Source: Septoria linicola (taxonomy: Eukaryota; Ascomycota; Dothideomycetes; Mycosphaerellales; Mycosphaerellaceae). From it: a DNA stretch of 64,000 nt. The notes under the pieces were generated by a model. The model ran no database searches, was not told the origin of the DNA, and saw nothing but the letters and a program-made list of their open reading frames with translations. The stretch lies in assembly GCA_024114885.1 (NCBI GenBank), contig CP099427.1, positions 806,001 through 870,000 on the forward strand. Reading direction: 5' to 3'. How positions within the stretch are numbered: position 1 is the first letter of the stretch; each line of letters opens with the position of its first letter. Made by a program: the position numbers and the translations under genes. This document shows, one piece after another, positions 15,042 to 26,190 of the stretch.

Positions 15042-16042
15042 GAGAGGCGATATATGGCCTGTGAAGGCTGGGTCATTCTAGCTGGGGAAGTGCCTGAGAT
15101 GAAGAGGAACAGTATCATGGTTGATATCAAGGTCTTCGCGCAGCTGTTGATGCGATTCATGGATGTTCTTGCATTTTGACTGCCTCCTTCCCACTCTTGC
15201 TCACTTATATGGCAAGCACACTCACTCTGTACTGTACCGACTAGCGCGATTCTCGGGCTTTCCGCTGAGACAGTATAGCAACGACGACAGAATGGAGACA
15301 GCACTTTGTAACGACCAGGCAATACGAGGGACAAGTCGTTGCGGTAGCCTGCTCATCTCGGGTCCATATTCGAACTGCTGATGCACGATTCCACGACCAA
15401 AACCTAGTCGTTTTCCCTCTAGATGTTGAGAAGCTTTCCATAGACATAGATGGGCAGGAAGATGCTTGTGTTCAACAGATTGTTAGATGCTTCCTCTTCG
15501 AGCAAGTGAGATTAGGAAGAAGCAGGTAAGGGAAGATGGTCACGGTTTGGACGCGTCTATTAGCTCAGATGCGATTGGTAATACGACCTGAGGGAGTGAC
15601 ATATTCGCGCATGAGATTAGCGAAAATAATGGCGATATCCCTATATCTATAGAGTTCTGTTATCGATATAAGACCGGTCTTGTTTGAGTTGGACATTGAT
15701 TACGATAAAGATGGATGAGCGAGCTTGTTGTTTAATCCATCATGCTGTGCTGCAGTCTAGGCAAGAAGAGAAGATCTGACGGAAGACATGGCGTCGACTC
15801 GTGCACTACATCAAGCGTTAATTCGTGTGGTATATTTGGGGTATCAAAGCATTCATCCTATCTCGTATTCTCATGACTGCTCTCGCCCACTTCCATCCTC
15901 GCAGCCCAGATCTCGCGAACTGCTGACCCCCTCTGGCTTACGCTTAAGCAGTATTGCGGTTGTCCTCCCTGTTTCGAGGCGCATGCTCCTGTCGTTTATA
16001 CCAATGTCCGACTTATGCAAGTTCCCGGACTTGCGTGCTACG
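15042..16042. other. convergent intergenic region
   Basis: 1.0 kb between the 3' ends of the MFS gene (plus) and the IRC20-like gene (minus). It should contain both polyadenylation regions. Small frames at 15163-15447 and 15788-16174 show no family features. Confidence 0.6.
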
Positions 16043-19000
16043 TCACTGCTGCGCGCCAGCGACCACCGCTCGTTCCTCAGCAGCAGAGGCTCGCAAATGT
16101 CGATTGATAGTGGCGTCGATGACAGCGCTATTCTGCACCATTTCAGACTTCTTCCCGAAGAGGCACTGCCATAGATCGTCCTTGTTCACCACCTCACCAC
16201 CACCCTTTCCGGCGACCAGAAGTTTGGACAGTGGAGCAGATTGGAGCTCCTCTGAGTTGGCTGCATCGATTGCATGCTCTGCCAGAGGCGCTGGCGTGGC
16301 AGATCGGCTCGATTGCTTCTGGCGGGACTGCACATGCGTCATTCTTCGTGCCACAGACAATTCGTAGATTGCCTCCTCCACAGTGTCCTTTATCAGATAC
16401 ATCCAGACGCTGGTAGGACGTGTCTGGCCAATTCTGTGAACTCGAGCAATGGCTTGCAATTCGACGGCGGTCTGTACCAGAGGTTCGCAGATGAAAACGT
16501 GTGTCGCGTTGACAAGCGTAAGTCCTGAGGAATCAGTCTTGGCATCAAGCAACAAGCAGTCGATGTTCGCTTCATTGCGGAACTTCTCGACCGCACCACT
16601 ACGTCCTAGACGAGAGTAGCCAATCTTGAAATCTCGAAGCGCAGTTCCCAGCACATCTAGAAACTCGCGATACTGCGAGAATATGATGCTCTTGGCTCCC
16701 GGATCGTGCTCGCGGATCCACAGTAAGTGTCGACCAAGGGTATCGATCTTGCTTCCGTATGAAGTTGGAAGATCAACGGCCTTGATCTGGTCCAGCGCGG
16801 CAGAGTCCACATCACTATAAATCGACGTCGATATTGACGACGGCCCAGATGGCTGCGAGTCCTCACCTGACTGCACTTCCTCTTGTGCGCGGAGCTCTTG
16901 TGGTCGAAACGTGATGTCGTGAATGTCGTTGCTAGTCAAGTTGCGTTTGCACATTGGACAATTGCGTCGGTGTGCCAGCCAGTGAGATAGACACTCTTTG
17001 CAGAACTGGTGTCCACACACTGTCAGAACTCCTTTCTCGAAAGTGGATGTGCAGATGATACACGTTCGCGGACCAGATTCGCCCGCGTCATCCTTTCGGA
17101 GTGTCAGAAGAAACCGACTCTTCGTCTTCAGCTGAGCGACAACTGTGGAGGCCTCTTCTTCACGGTCCATGGCCACACCGAGAGCATCTTGATCAATGTT
17201 ATCGTCAAGTTTGTCTTTGTGTGGCGACACATCATCGGAGAGCTCCTGCAATTGGCGGTAGTACTCCAGTCGCTGGTTCTGCGTGATGCGGAACAGCTCC
17301 ACATCCTTCTCCAGTGCTATTAAAGCCTTGTTGTACTGAGTGTGCACAGACTGTAGGTCCGAGATGTGCTGCTTCACGATGCCTAGTTCGGCAACGGCAC
17401 GACCTGCATTGTCCCACTCCATTGCTGACTCGAGCGACCGCGCCTCTTGGATCAGACCTCGTATGTTTGCCACTTCCTTCTGACGATGACTGATTGTGGT
17501 ACGCTTCTCAAACAGGTCGACAATTATCTGTGGAGAAGTCACATCGGTATAGTGCTCGGAGAGCAAGTTCTTTGGGTTTAAGTTGAACTTGGCCTTCTTG
17601 AGCAGAGTTTTGATCTCATGGTCGATGAGTGGCGCTGTCTCACCAGTAATGAATGTGTTGAGGTCGGCGCAGATGGCTTTGTACGCGTCCATGTAAATGT
17701 ACAGCTCATCCTGGAGTTTCGTAGAGTCTTCATATTCGTCCCCGGTAGTTTCGACCCCTTCGTCTTCATCAACGAGTGGCTTCAGAAGGAATTCTGCGAT
17801 TTTCGATCGCCACTCGTGGATTGTATGGACAATCTCGCGGATGACATCGAGAAGCTCGTCGCTCTTCTCAGCAATGCGCCTGCTCTCGATGCCTCCAAAG
17901 CTCTGCAGATCCTTGACCTTCGTGAGCAAGGTTCCTTTGGCGTCCATATTCTTGACTTGCAGCATCAGGCCATTGGCCTTGCGATATGTACCCTTGAGGA
18001 TCTCCTTGCGAAGAACTTTTGCAGTCTCGTACAAGGCCATCTCTTGCGACTCGAGCTCTTTGAACTGGTCAGAGTCCACTATGGTCAGAACCTCGTTCGT
18101 CTTGATCTGAAAATAAGCAGTTGCAGAAAAAAAGACGCATTGGTGCTGCAGCTGCAAAGCATTCTTCAAAGCGTGCTTCAGCCTGCCAATCAATGGATTT
18201 GACTCGGAGGCTGAGTCTTCTGATTCCGAGTCGCTGCTGAGAGCAGGCCCATTAGCACTCTGCACCTTCGCAGAGGCTAGCTTTGCTCTAGCATCTTTCG
18301 CCATGTTCTCGGTGGCGGACATGGCCCAGCGGTACACCTCGACTGCCTTTTCAGCCCTGTGGTCATCACTTCCATTGTTTCCAAGTATGTGAGCACGCTG
18401 TAAGCCTGCTGTGATCAAACCTCGCTCTGCCGTTCGCAGAGCTGTCTCGTTCTGATCGATCATCACCTCTAACACTTCAGCGACAGTTCGGAGAGGTTTT
18501 TTCCCTCGTCCCAATGCTTTGCGATTTCTGCCGCCGACCTGAGGATGTAGACAAGTTTGCCTGAGTCTGGTGAGCCATGACCTCATTCGCTCAACAGTGG
18601 CTGGGTCATCAGGATTCCAGTCATCCTCGCGAGGCGAGCCAGCATTTGTGAGTCCGACATCCTCGCACATTTCATTGAACAGCGTGGTGTAATATTGCTG
18701 CTCAACCACGCTGAAGGGCACAGTGATGACCACACGTTTTTGTGGTGGTAGCCGTAGCTCTTCGCGAATGTTCGCTTTCGTGTGTCGTAGTGCAATCTCC
18801 CCGAAGATGCCACGAAACAGGTGTCGATGGTTGAGCAGGAGGTGAGACCAGAGCTTACCATCGTCACTGAAGGGTTCTGGAAATGTGTCAGTACCTGTTG
18901 ATGCATACGACGAATCACAGCAGGGAAACTTACTGTAGTGCAAGAAAATGAGAAGTCCAAGCAAGTCTTGCACATCTTTTTTCAGAGGTGTGCCAGACAC

Positions 19001-20656
19001 TGCCCAGCTATGCACTCTTGGTAATCGGCAGGCGACGCGGGCAGCAGAAGTCACGCCACTCTCGACAAGCTGTGCTTCATCAAGTACCACACGATGCCAT
19101 TGAATCAGGACCAGAGGGGAGCGTTTACGCTCAAACTTTCTCGCCTGCCGCATACTCCGATCTGGCGGGTCTTCAGCAAAGTGCACTTCCTTGCCCAGGG
19201 TGGTGTACGTCGTGATAACCACATCGTAATCTTCGCAAAGAAGACGAATCGTCTCCTCTTCTGATGCAGCCTTTTTGTGCCCTGTAGGGATACCTTCATA
19301 CTGATAAACGTTGAGCTCAGGTGCGTGTCGCGCCAGTTCCGACTTCCATTGTGCAGTCAGAGAGGGTGGTGTGACGATGAGTGTCGATCGTGACGGGGAG
19401 ACATCAACGCCTGTAGAATTATCGTGCACCTTACCAGCGCCTACCCTGGACCGCGTATTGGACGATATCAGGGCCAAAAGCTCAACCGTCTTGCCGAGAC
19501 CCATCTCTTCTGCAAGTATCCCACCGGAGAGTGGTGACTCTTCTGACGGGAGCTTGCGTGTCACAATGCCCTGTAGATGGTTGACAAAGCACAACGCACC
19601 ATCTACATCCCTCACAGGCTTGTAGAATCGACCACACTCCCGCTTGTCCAGAGCCGCGACGCCTTCGCGACGGAGCATCCAGCTGACTGCCCGCTTTTGA
19701 AAAGGGTACAGCTCAGTTTCCAACAGGCCGTCAAACGCGTCCCCATGACTTGTATCGTCCTTTGCCGGAACGTGCACACTTTCGTAGAAATCTTGTGGGT
19801 CGAAAGGCTGGGAGTGGTCGAGCGACTCTCTCTCAGCATCGGGAAATACTTGCAGCAGAATGTCGTAGTCAGGATAGATTTTTGCCGCCCCCACAGGAGA
19901 CCCAGCTGGGAATGCCGAAACAGAGGAACGCCAACCCAGAGATGCTGTCAAGCGTAGTACTGTGTAGAGTGGGCCTGTTGATCGTGCCAATGTGCAAGAT
20001 AGCACTGTTGCTGGGTGATGCTTTACCCGCCCGTTTGCGGCGGAGCTACGAAGCTGGCCAGGCAGGGCAATGGCCCTCAGGAGCTCAGTGACTTCCTTTT
20101 CGACTTCAGAACACTCTAAGAGAAGCACAGAACCACCAGGTTCCGGTAGTGCTATACGCATTGAAGTACCGGCATGGTCGGTGGCGATGCCGTACGGCAC
20201 GACCGACAGAGCGGGAAGATTCGTAAAGTCCACGTCTTGTTCGACAGCAGCAGACGATGGTAACTTCGCCTTACCCGATTCTGGGAAGTAAAAATCAATC
20301 GCCACTTCGAACAGTGGCACCAATTCAGACCGCTCGACTTCCGAATCCTCATCGTCGTGCTGGAGTTTCTGGCGCTTGGTTGGTCGTTCTTCTGCGTTCT
20401 GCTTCATTTGCGAACCGTGCTCCAGGAACCATCGTGCTGGCGTGAAACCACCTGCCTCGACCACAATTGAAGACTCATCGGCGGACTTTACTTGAGCTGA
20501 TTGCACGGTCGCCAAGGCATACTTTCGCCCAGATGGCGTTAGTCGTGGTGGCGGTTCTTCAGGTTCTGGTGTTTGTCCAGCGACGCTTCCATATCGTCGA
20601 GGGGTCACTCCCATTCCTCCTCTACCTCGACGCGGTCTCGCGCGGGGTCGAGCCAT
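16043..20656 (-). CDS. IRC20: SNF2-family ATPase with RING finger, IRC20/SHPRH type
   Basis: An uninterrupted 1537-codon frame. The SNF2 N-lobe carries Walker A in EEMGLGKTVELL (about residues 382-393) and a DEAQ-type Walker B (VVLDEAQLVESG, about 522). The helicase lobes are separated by a long insertion rich in predicted helices, followed by a C3HC4 RING (CIICTSTFEKG ... CGHQFCKECLSHWL ... CPMC, about 1198-1238) and the C-lobe (KSIIFSQYREFLDVL, ARVHRIGQTRPTSVWMYL, about 1285-1420). This order is diagnostic of Irc20/SHPRH nuclear ATPase-ubiquitin ligases that act in recombination control and DNA damage tolerance. The N-terminus is basic (MARPRARPRRGRGG). The start is the first ATG. The gene diverges from the geranylgeranyltransferase gene across 326 bp. 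Confidence 0.93.
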   Translation of the reverse strand: MARPRARPRRGRGGMGVTPRRYGSVAGQTPEPEEPPPRLTPSGRKYALATVQSAQVKSADESSIVVEAGGFTPARWFLEHGSQMKQNAEERPTKRQKLQHDDEDSEVERSELVPLFEVAIDFYFPESGKAKLPSSAAVEQDVDFTNLPALSVVPYGIATDHAGTSMRIALPEPGGSVLLLECSEVEKEVTELLRAIALPGQLRSSAANGRVKHHPATVLSCTLARSTGPLYTVLRLTASLGWRSSVSAFPAGSPVGAAKIYPDYDILLQVFPDAERESLDHSQPFDPQDFYESVHVPAKDDTSHGDAFDGLLETELYPFQKRAVSWMLRREGVAALDKRECGRFYKPVRDVDGALCFVNHLQGIVTRKLPSEESPLSGGILAEEMGLGKTVELLALISSNTRSRVGAGKVHDNSTGVDVSPSRSTLIVTPPSLTAQWKSELARHAPELNVYQYEGIPTGHKKAASEEETIRLLCEDYDVVITTYTTLGKEVHFAEDPPDRSMRQARKFERKRSPLVLIQWHRVVLDEAQLVESGVTSAARVACRLPRVHSWAVSGTPLKKDVQDLLGLLIFLHYSKFPCCDSSYASTGTDTFPEPFSDDGKLWSHLLLNHRHLFRGIFGEIALRHTKANIREELRLPPQKRVVITVPFSVVEQQYYTTLFNEMCEDVGLTNAGSPREDDWNPDDPATVERMRSWLTRLRQTCLHPQVGGRNRKALGRGKKPLRTVAEVLEVMIDQNETALRTAERGLITAGLQRAHILGNNGSDDHRAEKAVEVYRWAMSATENMAKDARAKLASAKVQSANGPALSSDSESEDSASESNPLIGRLKHALKNALQLQHQCVFFSATAYFQIKTNEVLTIVDSDQFKELESQEMALYETAKVLRKEILKGTYRKANGLMLQVKNMDAKGTLLTKVKDLQSFGGIESRRIAEKSDELLDVIREIVHTIHEWRSKIAEFLLKPLVDEDEGVETTGDEYEDSTKLQDELYIYMDAYKAICADLNTFITGETAPLIDHEIKTLLKKAKFNLNPKNLLSEHYTDVTSPQIIVDLFEKRTTISHRQKEVANIRGLIQEARSLESAMEWDNAGRAVAELGIVKQHISDLQSVHTQYNKALIALEKDVELFRITQNQRLEYYRQLQELSDDVSPHKDKLDDNIDQDALGVAMDREEEASTVVAQLKTKSRFLLTLRKDDAGESGPRTCIICTSTFEKGVLTVCGHQFCKECLSHWLAHRRNCPMCKRNLTSNDIHDITFRPQELRAQEEVQSGEDSQPSGPSSISTSIYSDVDSAALDQIKAVDLPTSYGSKIDTLGRHLLWIREHDPGAKSIIFSQYREFLDVLGTALRDFKIGYSRLGRSGAVEKFRNEANIDCLLLDAKTDSSGLTLVNATHVFICEPLVQTAVELQAIARVHRIGQTRPTSVWMYLIKDTVEEAIYELSVARRMTHVQSRQKQSSRSATPAPLAEHAIDAANSEELQSAPLSKLLVAGKGGGEVVNKDDLWQCLFGKKSEMVQNSAVIDATINRHLRASAAEERAVVAGAQQ

Positions 20657-20982
20657 GTTGGAGGTTTCTGGGAGTAGAAGTCGCCAGATGGCGAAGTTAG
20701 TGGATGTGAACAGGTGAGATAACGCGAGTCGAGGCTGTGGTTGCCTGCAGCACGAGCAGGGATGTGGCCTCGCTTAATTTTAGCTCACGGTCCGTGCCAA
20801 AGGTCTTGGCTCGTCTTCAACCTTCGATGACCCGAAGTACCGGTGCGCTGACGACGAGAACAATCGCATTTGCATTCCAAACACAAGGGCGGCGTTAGGG
20901 AGTTTGCTATTGTTCTTGCTACGCACATATGTTCTCGACACATGGATCTCGATTCTAGGGAATACGTCTTTCGCAGCCCATC
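20657..20982. promoter_or_regulatory. probable bidirectional promoter
   Basis: 326 bp between the divergent ATGs of the IRC20-like gene (minus) and the geranylgeranyltransferase beta gene (plus). Both promoters must lie here or overlap the neighbouring gene. I recognise no specific factor site. Confidence 0.6.
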
Positions 20983-22399
20983 ATGACCATCGATTTGGCT
21001 GAGCCGGTCCTTTTGAACAAGGTGAGCCGACTTTTGAGGCGTTTTCCGCATACGGCTGCATGTTGATTTCAAGTTGTACAGGACCGACAAGTCAAATACT
21101 GGAAGCGATGTCTGAAGACCTTACTGCCACACCATTATACTGGAAATGAAGGCAACCGCATGTACCTTGGGTTCTTTATGCTGTCAGCCCTCGATCTCCT
21201 GGATTCATGGCATGATGTGGCCAACGAAACAGAGCGAAATGACTACGTGAACTGGATCTACCGTTGCCAGCATCCGGACGGAGGCTTTCGTATGTGGCCG
21301 GGCACAGACTTTGATCAACGACGAAACGATGAAAATGCCAAGTGGGACCCAGCAAATGTTCCCGCCACCTTCTTCGCACTCTCTGCTCTACTCGTCGCTG
21401 GCGACGACCTCACGCGTGTGCGTCGAAAGGCGACACTGGAATGGATATGTCGCATGCAGCGCCCGGATGGTTCGTTCGGGGAAACCAACATCGAAGGAAC
21501 CATCAACGGTGGCATGGACCCACGATTTGGATACTGTGCCACAGGAGTTCGATACATCTTGCGTGGTAATGAGAGCGGGCCACTAACGATAGATGGCACT
21601 ACGGTCGCAGACATCGAGGTGGATCGCCTGGTCGGCTGCATTCGATTAGCAGAGGTGAGCTATGTTAATACTGTCATTGAGAAGGATTGCAGCTGACCAC
21701 ATATAGTCGTACGACGGCGGAATCGCAGATTCACCATATCACGAGCCACATGCAGGCTATGAGTACTGTGCATTAGGTGCATTGAACTTCATAGGACGAC
21801 TTGCCACTCCAAGGTCTGATAAGACTGACCTAATTACGGGCCCTTCAGACCCTGGAGCGACCATCAGGTGGCTAATCGAGCGCCAGACTGATCTGGAGGA
21901 TCTGGAGGAAGAGCTGGAATTCGAAGACGATGATGACGAAGCCGAGGATGAGACGCAACCCGCCTCGAAGAAGGCCAAGACAGAGCCAGCCGCAGACTCA
22001 CCGATCGCAGAGCCTGTACATCAAAGCCCAGAAAGGTCGACACTCATCACAGGATTCTCGCTGGAACCTCCCGACGCCGGCATGAACGGCCGCACCGGCA
22101 AGGTCGCTGACACATGCTATGCATGGTGGGCAGGCGCATCATTCCACCTTATGCAAGAACCACAGCTATACTGCCAAAGTCGACTGCGAAGATATCTGCT
22201 CGAGAAGACACAGCACCCCGTTCTGGGTGGGTTTGGCAAATACCCAGGTGACTTGCCAGATCTGTATCACAGCTATCTAGCGTTAGCTGCTCTCGGGCTT
22301 GATGGCGTGGAAGGTGTGCAGCCTGTAGATCCTGCAATGTGCATCAGCAAGCGAGCAAGTGCGAGACTGGACACAATATGGAAGTCCTGGAAAAATTGA
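20983..22399 (+). CDS. CDC43: geranylgeranyltransferase type I beta subunit
   Basis: Exons 20983-21021, 21082-21654 and 21707-22399 (introns 60 and 52 bp); the product is 434 residues. It is the beta subunit of the protein prenyltransferase that attaches geranylgeranyl to CaaX proteins such as Rho GTPases. The all-helical barrel repeats are visible (RMYLGFFMLSALDLL, CQHPDGGFRMWPG, CRMQRPDGSFGE, FGYCATGVRYIL). The zinc ligands are expected as Asp and Cys in ADTCYAWWAGASF and His in YHSYLALAAL. NRMYLGFFMLSALDLL and the overall length favour GGTase-I over the farnesyltransferase or Rab subunits. An insertion of about 65 residues rich in Glu/Asp, with a KKAKTE patch (about residues 255-320), interrupts the barrel and is not part of the core fold. 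The short first exon is supported by a clean GT..AG intron and an in-frame join. Confidence 0.92.
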
Positions 22400-22575
22400 T
22401 CAAGCATTTTGCAATCAACTCGATTCGCTTCACTTCATCTTCATCAAAAGGGTATCTTGTGTGACGCCAGGCGCTATGCTAATGCTCAGTATGTTCAGTC
22501 CTATGTTGCCAATAAGGCTTCAATCATGCAATCGTTCGGTCGGCAAGCTTTCCGCAACCTCCCAACCATTTGGGT

Positions 22576-24285
22576 CTACCGCCTCCCATTCCACGACCAT
22601 GATCGGCCATCATCGATGTTCACCCACTTACCTGCCTTCACAGCGTCCCAGCCCATGACCACAGCTGCTGCACGACAAGTAGCGCTGCTGACTGCACAGA
22701 CTACACCATCGCTCGCGCCTAGAACAGCCAGGTCCAGCAAGTATGCTCGGCCCACAAATTGACGAAGCTGAACAGCTTGGTCGTTTTGACTGCCGGCCTT
22801 GGCACCCCCCAATGAGAAGAACAGACCACTGAAGAAACCACCTTCCCAGCCAGTGTTCTCATCAACGTGCTTGACATATGCCGATCCTGGTGCGCGTACT
22901 GGCTTCTTAGGCGATGACTGGTCGAGAGTATCCTTCGTAGCAAGCTGGATGCGCTCTTGTGCCCTCTGAATGCTGAATGGTGCAATTGCTTGCTGTAGCT
23001 CTGCAGAGTTGATGACGCCTGGATCATCGGATGCGAGTACCAGTGGAGAGCCAATGTACTCCAAGTCATTGAGGTCGCTTGCTTTGCCATGGCAAGATTG
23101 GAGCAGTGATCGAGCGCCAGAGGCATATCTCTCGAGAGGGAGATAGTCGCGACTGTATTCGTACTCGAAAGGGTGCACATCGCCGCGACGAATTTGCATG
23201 CCGACAACGGATCCGTGATGCGCCGCTGCGTCGTCCTTGAGCTTGGCGATACGTGACGCTGCGTAGAGAGCATCTTCGCCGGTGAGCTTGAAGAGGGCTT
23301 CGTAGCCGCTCCGGGCCACTTCAAAGATGCGGCGATCGGATGAGAGACCATGCTTGTGTCGTCCCTGGAACTCCTTCTCAAAAGAGGGGCCAAATGTCCA
23401 AGGCGCTGTGGTGGAAGAGACAACTACATGTCGTGCGCTCCGTGGGCATGGCACGATCTGATGAGGTGGAGGTCGAAGGCACTTCGGTGCTGGAGGTGGT
23501 AGAAAATAAGAGGAGAACTTTCCCCATGCCCACCTTGAATCATCAATGAAAAAGGAGCGGCCCTCCTGTTTGGCTAGGCCGTAGCTCATCCACAACAAAA
23601 GCAGGGAGCGACCAAAGCTGGCCTCTTCCTCGTCCAGCACGAAGGTCATACTGCTCTCGCATACATTCGTGAAGTCCACTTTCGACTTTGGCAAGGCACC
23701 AAGTTTCTCTGCTTCAGCGACATCGAGGTAGGTCTGGTCCTTGGCAAAGTACCCATGTCGACGCCACCAGTGATTGCCACCTGAGTGATCTGGGTCGTTG
23801 CTGAGACCTTCCCGCATAGTGTCACCTTGAGAGCACATGTCCTTGTAGTACTGGCTCCTCAGTGGGAAGGTAAAGTTGTGAGGTATTGAGATCGTCCATT
23901 TCGAGGTCCCAACCGGATCTGCCACAACCAAGGCGGTAGGCTCGTCCGGCAAAGCGTTCGCAGCAATCCACTCCATATCTGCCTGCGATTGCGTCTGTGC
24001 AGCCGTTTGCACAGTCTGTGGCATCGAGTACATCCACGCGCCACACCAGTACCGCCATAACATTACTACGCCAACAACAGCCAGCACTATCTTTGCTGCC
24101 ATTGCTTTTCCCGTTCTTGGCCGCGACCAGTTCTCTTTTGTTGTCGCTGGAAGAGGTAGAGTGGGTGAGTCCGGTAACTCATCATGCTTCTTTTCGTTCC
24201 ACCCATCATTTGATGACCTGGTTGCAGCAGAGTCCGTCGAGTCAGTCGATGACATCGAGAGGATTGTATTCCGCCGGTCACGCAT
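22576..24285 (-). CDS. putative type II membrane glycosyltransferase (fucosyltransferase-like)
   Basis: A single 569-codon frame. After a charged cytoplasmic tail of about 60 residues, one hydrophobic anchor (KIVLAVVGVVMLWRYW, about residues 64-79) gives type II topology typical of Golgi enzymes. The lumenal part contains VGMQIRRGDVHPFEYEYSRD (about 360-380), which matches the donor-binding VxxRRxD motif of GT23/NodZ-like fucosyltransferases. The late stretch DGVVCAVSSATCRAAAVVMGWD resembles their C-terminal nucleotide-sugar region. Several conserved-looking cysteines and tryptophans lie in the first lumenal third. The assignment to glycosyltransferases rests on topology and these two motifs; donor and acceptor are unknown. 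It is convergent with the geranylgeranyltransferase gene, with 176 bp between stops. Confidence 0.7.
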   Translation of the reverse strand: MRDRRNTILSMSSTDSTDSAATRSSNDGWNEKKHDELPDSPTLPLPATTKENWSRPRTGKAMAAKIVLAVVGVVMLWRYWCGAWMYSMPQTVQTAAQTQSQADMEWIAANALPDEPTALVVADPVGTSKWTISIPHNFTFPLRSQYYKDMCSQGDTMREGLSNDPDHSGGNHWWRRHGYFAKDQTYLDVAEAEKLGALPKSKVDFTNVCESSMTFVLDEEEASFGRSLLLLWMSYGLAKQEGRSFFIDDSRWAWGKFSSYFLPPPAPKCLRPPPHQIVPCPRSARHVVVSSTTAPWTFGPSFEKEFQGRHKHGLSSDRRIFEVARSGYEALFKLTGEDALYAASRIAKLKDDAAAHHGSVVGMQIRRGDVHPFEYEYSRDYLPLERYASGARSLLQSCHGKASDLNDLEYIGSPLVLASDDPGVINSAELQQAIAPFSIQRAQERIQLATKDTLDQSSPKKPVRAPGSAYVKHVDENTGWEGGFFSGLFFSLGGAKAGSQNDQAVQLRQFVGRAYLLDLAVLGASDGVVCAVSSATCRAAAVVMGWDAVKAGKWVNIDDGRSWSWNGRR

Positions 24286-26190
24286 ATTTGCACGGAAGCT
24301 GCTCGGAGCAGCAAGTCAAAACCAGAAGTGGGAAAGTCCGAAGTGAAGAGTTGAATTGTTGGATATGTGCTCGAGCACTCCTGCCGTCGTGGTGACCAGT
24401 ACCAGTGCGAAGCTGTCGAAGCTGGAGCGCGGGTCCTGCAGGAAATACGAGAATAGACAAGCGAAGGTGTGTAGCTCTCGAGCAAGCTGAGCTGATGTGT
24501 ACGAGAACCAAGTCTGACCCGCGTGGAGCTAGAGAACCGTCAAGGTGGTAGAGAATGGCCGCAAGCAAGTTGTCCAAAATACAAGAGTCCAGCTCTGTCT
24601 TCCGTCTTCAATCAGCAGTACAAACAGCTCAAACGCATCGCATCCAGAGCGAGCCAACAAGGTGCACAACAAAAGCGAACGCAAGAGATCAAGAACAAGG
24701 GAAGAAATGTTGTACAGCAGACCAACCTGAGAATGGGGGAAGGTGTTTCGATTCTTTCTACCTGGAACATTCCCTGTTGCTTCGTTCGCACCGTCTCTAT
24801 GAGACGCAGATCCGACGTACTGAAGCTCCAGGATTGACTGGTAGTCGGTCCAGTCAGCTCTCACGGTGATATGTGCAGGAGTGGAGATGTCCACCGCCGT
24901 GGAAGAGGCCCACCACACGCAGGGCACGCAAGTGCATGATCCGCTGCACCAGTGCTTCAACGTGAAACGGCACTAGAAGTCATAGTGCTACACGTGATAT
25001 CTTGGTCCTCTAAATGTGCCGCGGTCCAGATTGCGGTCACATATTCTCTCAGCGTCTCGAGTGTGATAGTGGCACCTCTCGCTGTTACAACAATTGTTCC
25101 GCGAATGCTGTGCTTCTGCGAATCGCTATGCTATGCGACTTTGTTTACTTGATGCCTCATTCCCAGGCACGCAGATCTTGTTTCAGAGGTGAGATTTGTT
25201 CAGCGGCCCGAAGGCCATTTCTCCGAAGTCCTGCGTCATCGTCAGGAGAGCATGAACTATACAAACACGCCGGACGATTCATTGTTGCACTACTCGATAA
25301 GCTGTGAGAAGCTTATGGGGGCGCTTTGCGTAAAAGAGGAAGGTCGTTCGAGCACCACTGCTCCAGGAGCAAGAACGCTCACTCCCCGAATTGGACGGTA
25401 TATCTTGACACATGGTAGATGAATTGAGTGTCACCATATCGGTCATGAACAGCCCTTCGTCAGAGATCACCTCGCAGCAGAAGTACGTTACATGCTCTCA
25501 GCGATGCACTTGCTTCGTCTTGAGACCATCAAGAAGCAACCGGAATATGATCATTTCTCTGAACACTACCTGCCAATAGCGTGATCTGATGAAGCGCCCA
25601 CATAGTCGAGTATTGGACACGAGATTGTCGAGTCTTGCCGCCATTGCAGCCACAGCGTCTATACGTCAGTGTGCCGTAGCAACAAAGGACATCGGATGCT
25701 GAGCATAGTTCTGATCTTTCGTCCCTGCCTACCGACATCTATATCCTCCAAAGCTATCTTCAAGCAGAATATGATTACAAAAACAAAATGCTTCTCTCTC
25801 CTCCACGCTTCGCTCACACATCGAGTCCGCAATGGCATACATCATACAGGGGGTTATCAATAGCAAATAATGAAACGCTAAGAAAACTGTGTCTCGCGAA
25901 GGGGTATCGCTTGCATCGCGCCGAAGCTCAAGGGGTCCATGACTGGTAAGAAAGAATAGATCAAAAGGTGCTGACGAGCAGGAGACGTGCCATGGAGGCA
26001 TATGTCAACAGGTGGTGTCTCGAAGACTCGAACAAGCGTCTGTGGTCCGTCGAAGAGTAGTCGTAAGCCATGATCCATGCCTAGCGCGATCTCGAAATAT
26101 ACCGCAACTCCATCATGACTCGAAGGCGGCCAATCGTGGCCCCGTCCGTACATCTCCACGTCGTCAGGCATTAATAGCACAAAAGGACAA
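24286..26190. other. intergenic region
   Basis: 1.9 kb upstream of the glycosyltransferase gene and downstream of the kinesin gene. A 143-codon minus-strand frame (24529-24960) and several shorter frames have no recognisable features. No repeat was noticed. Confidence 0.55.
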
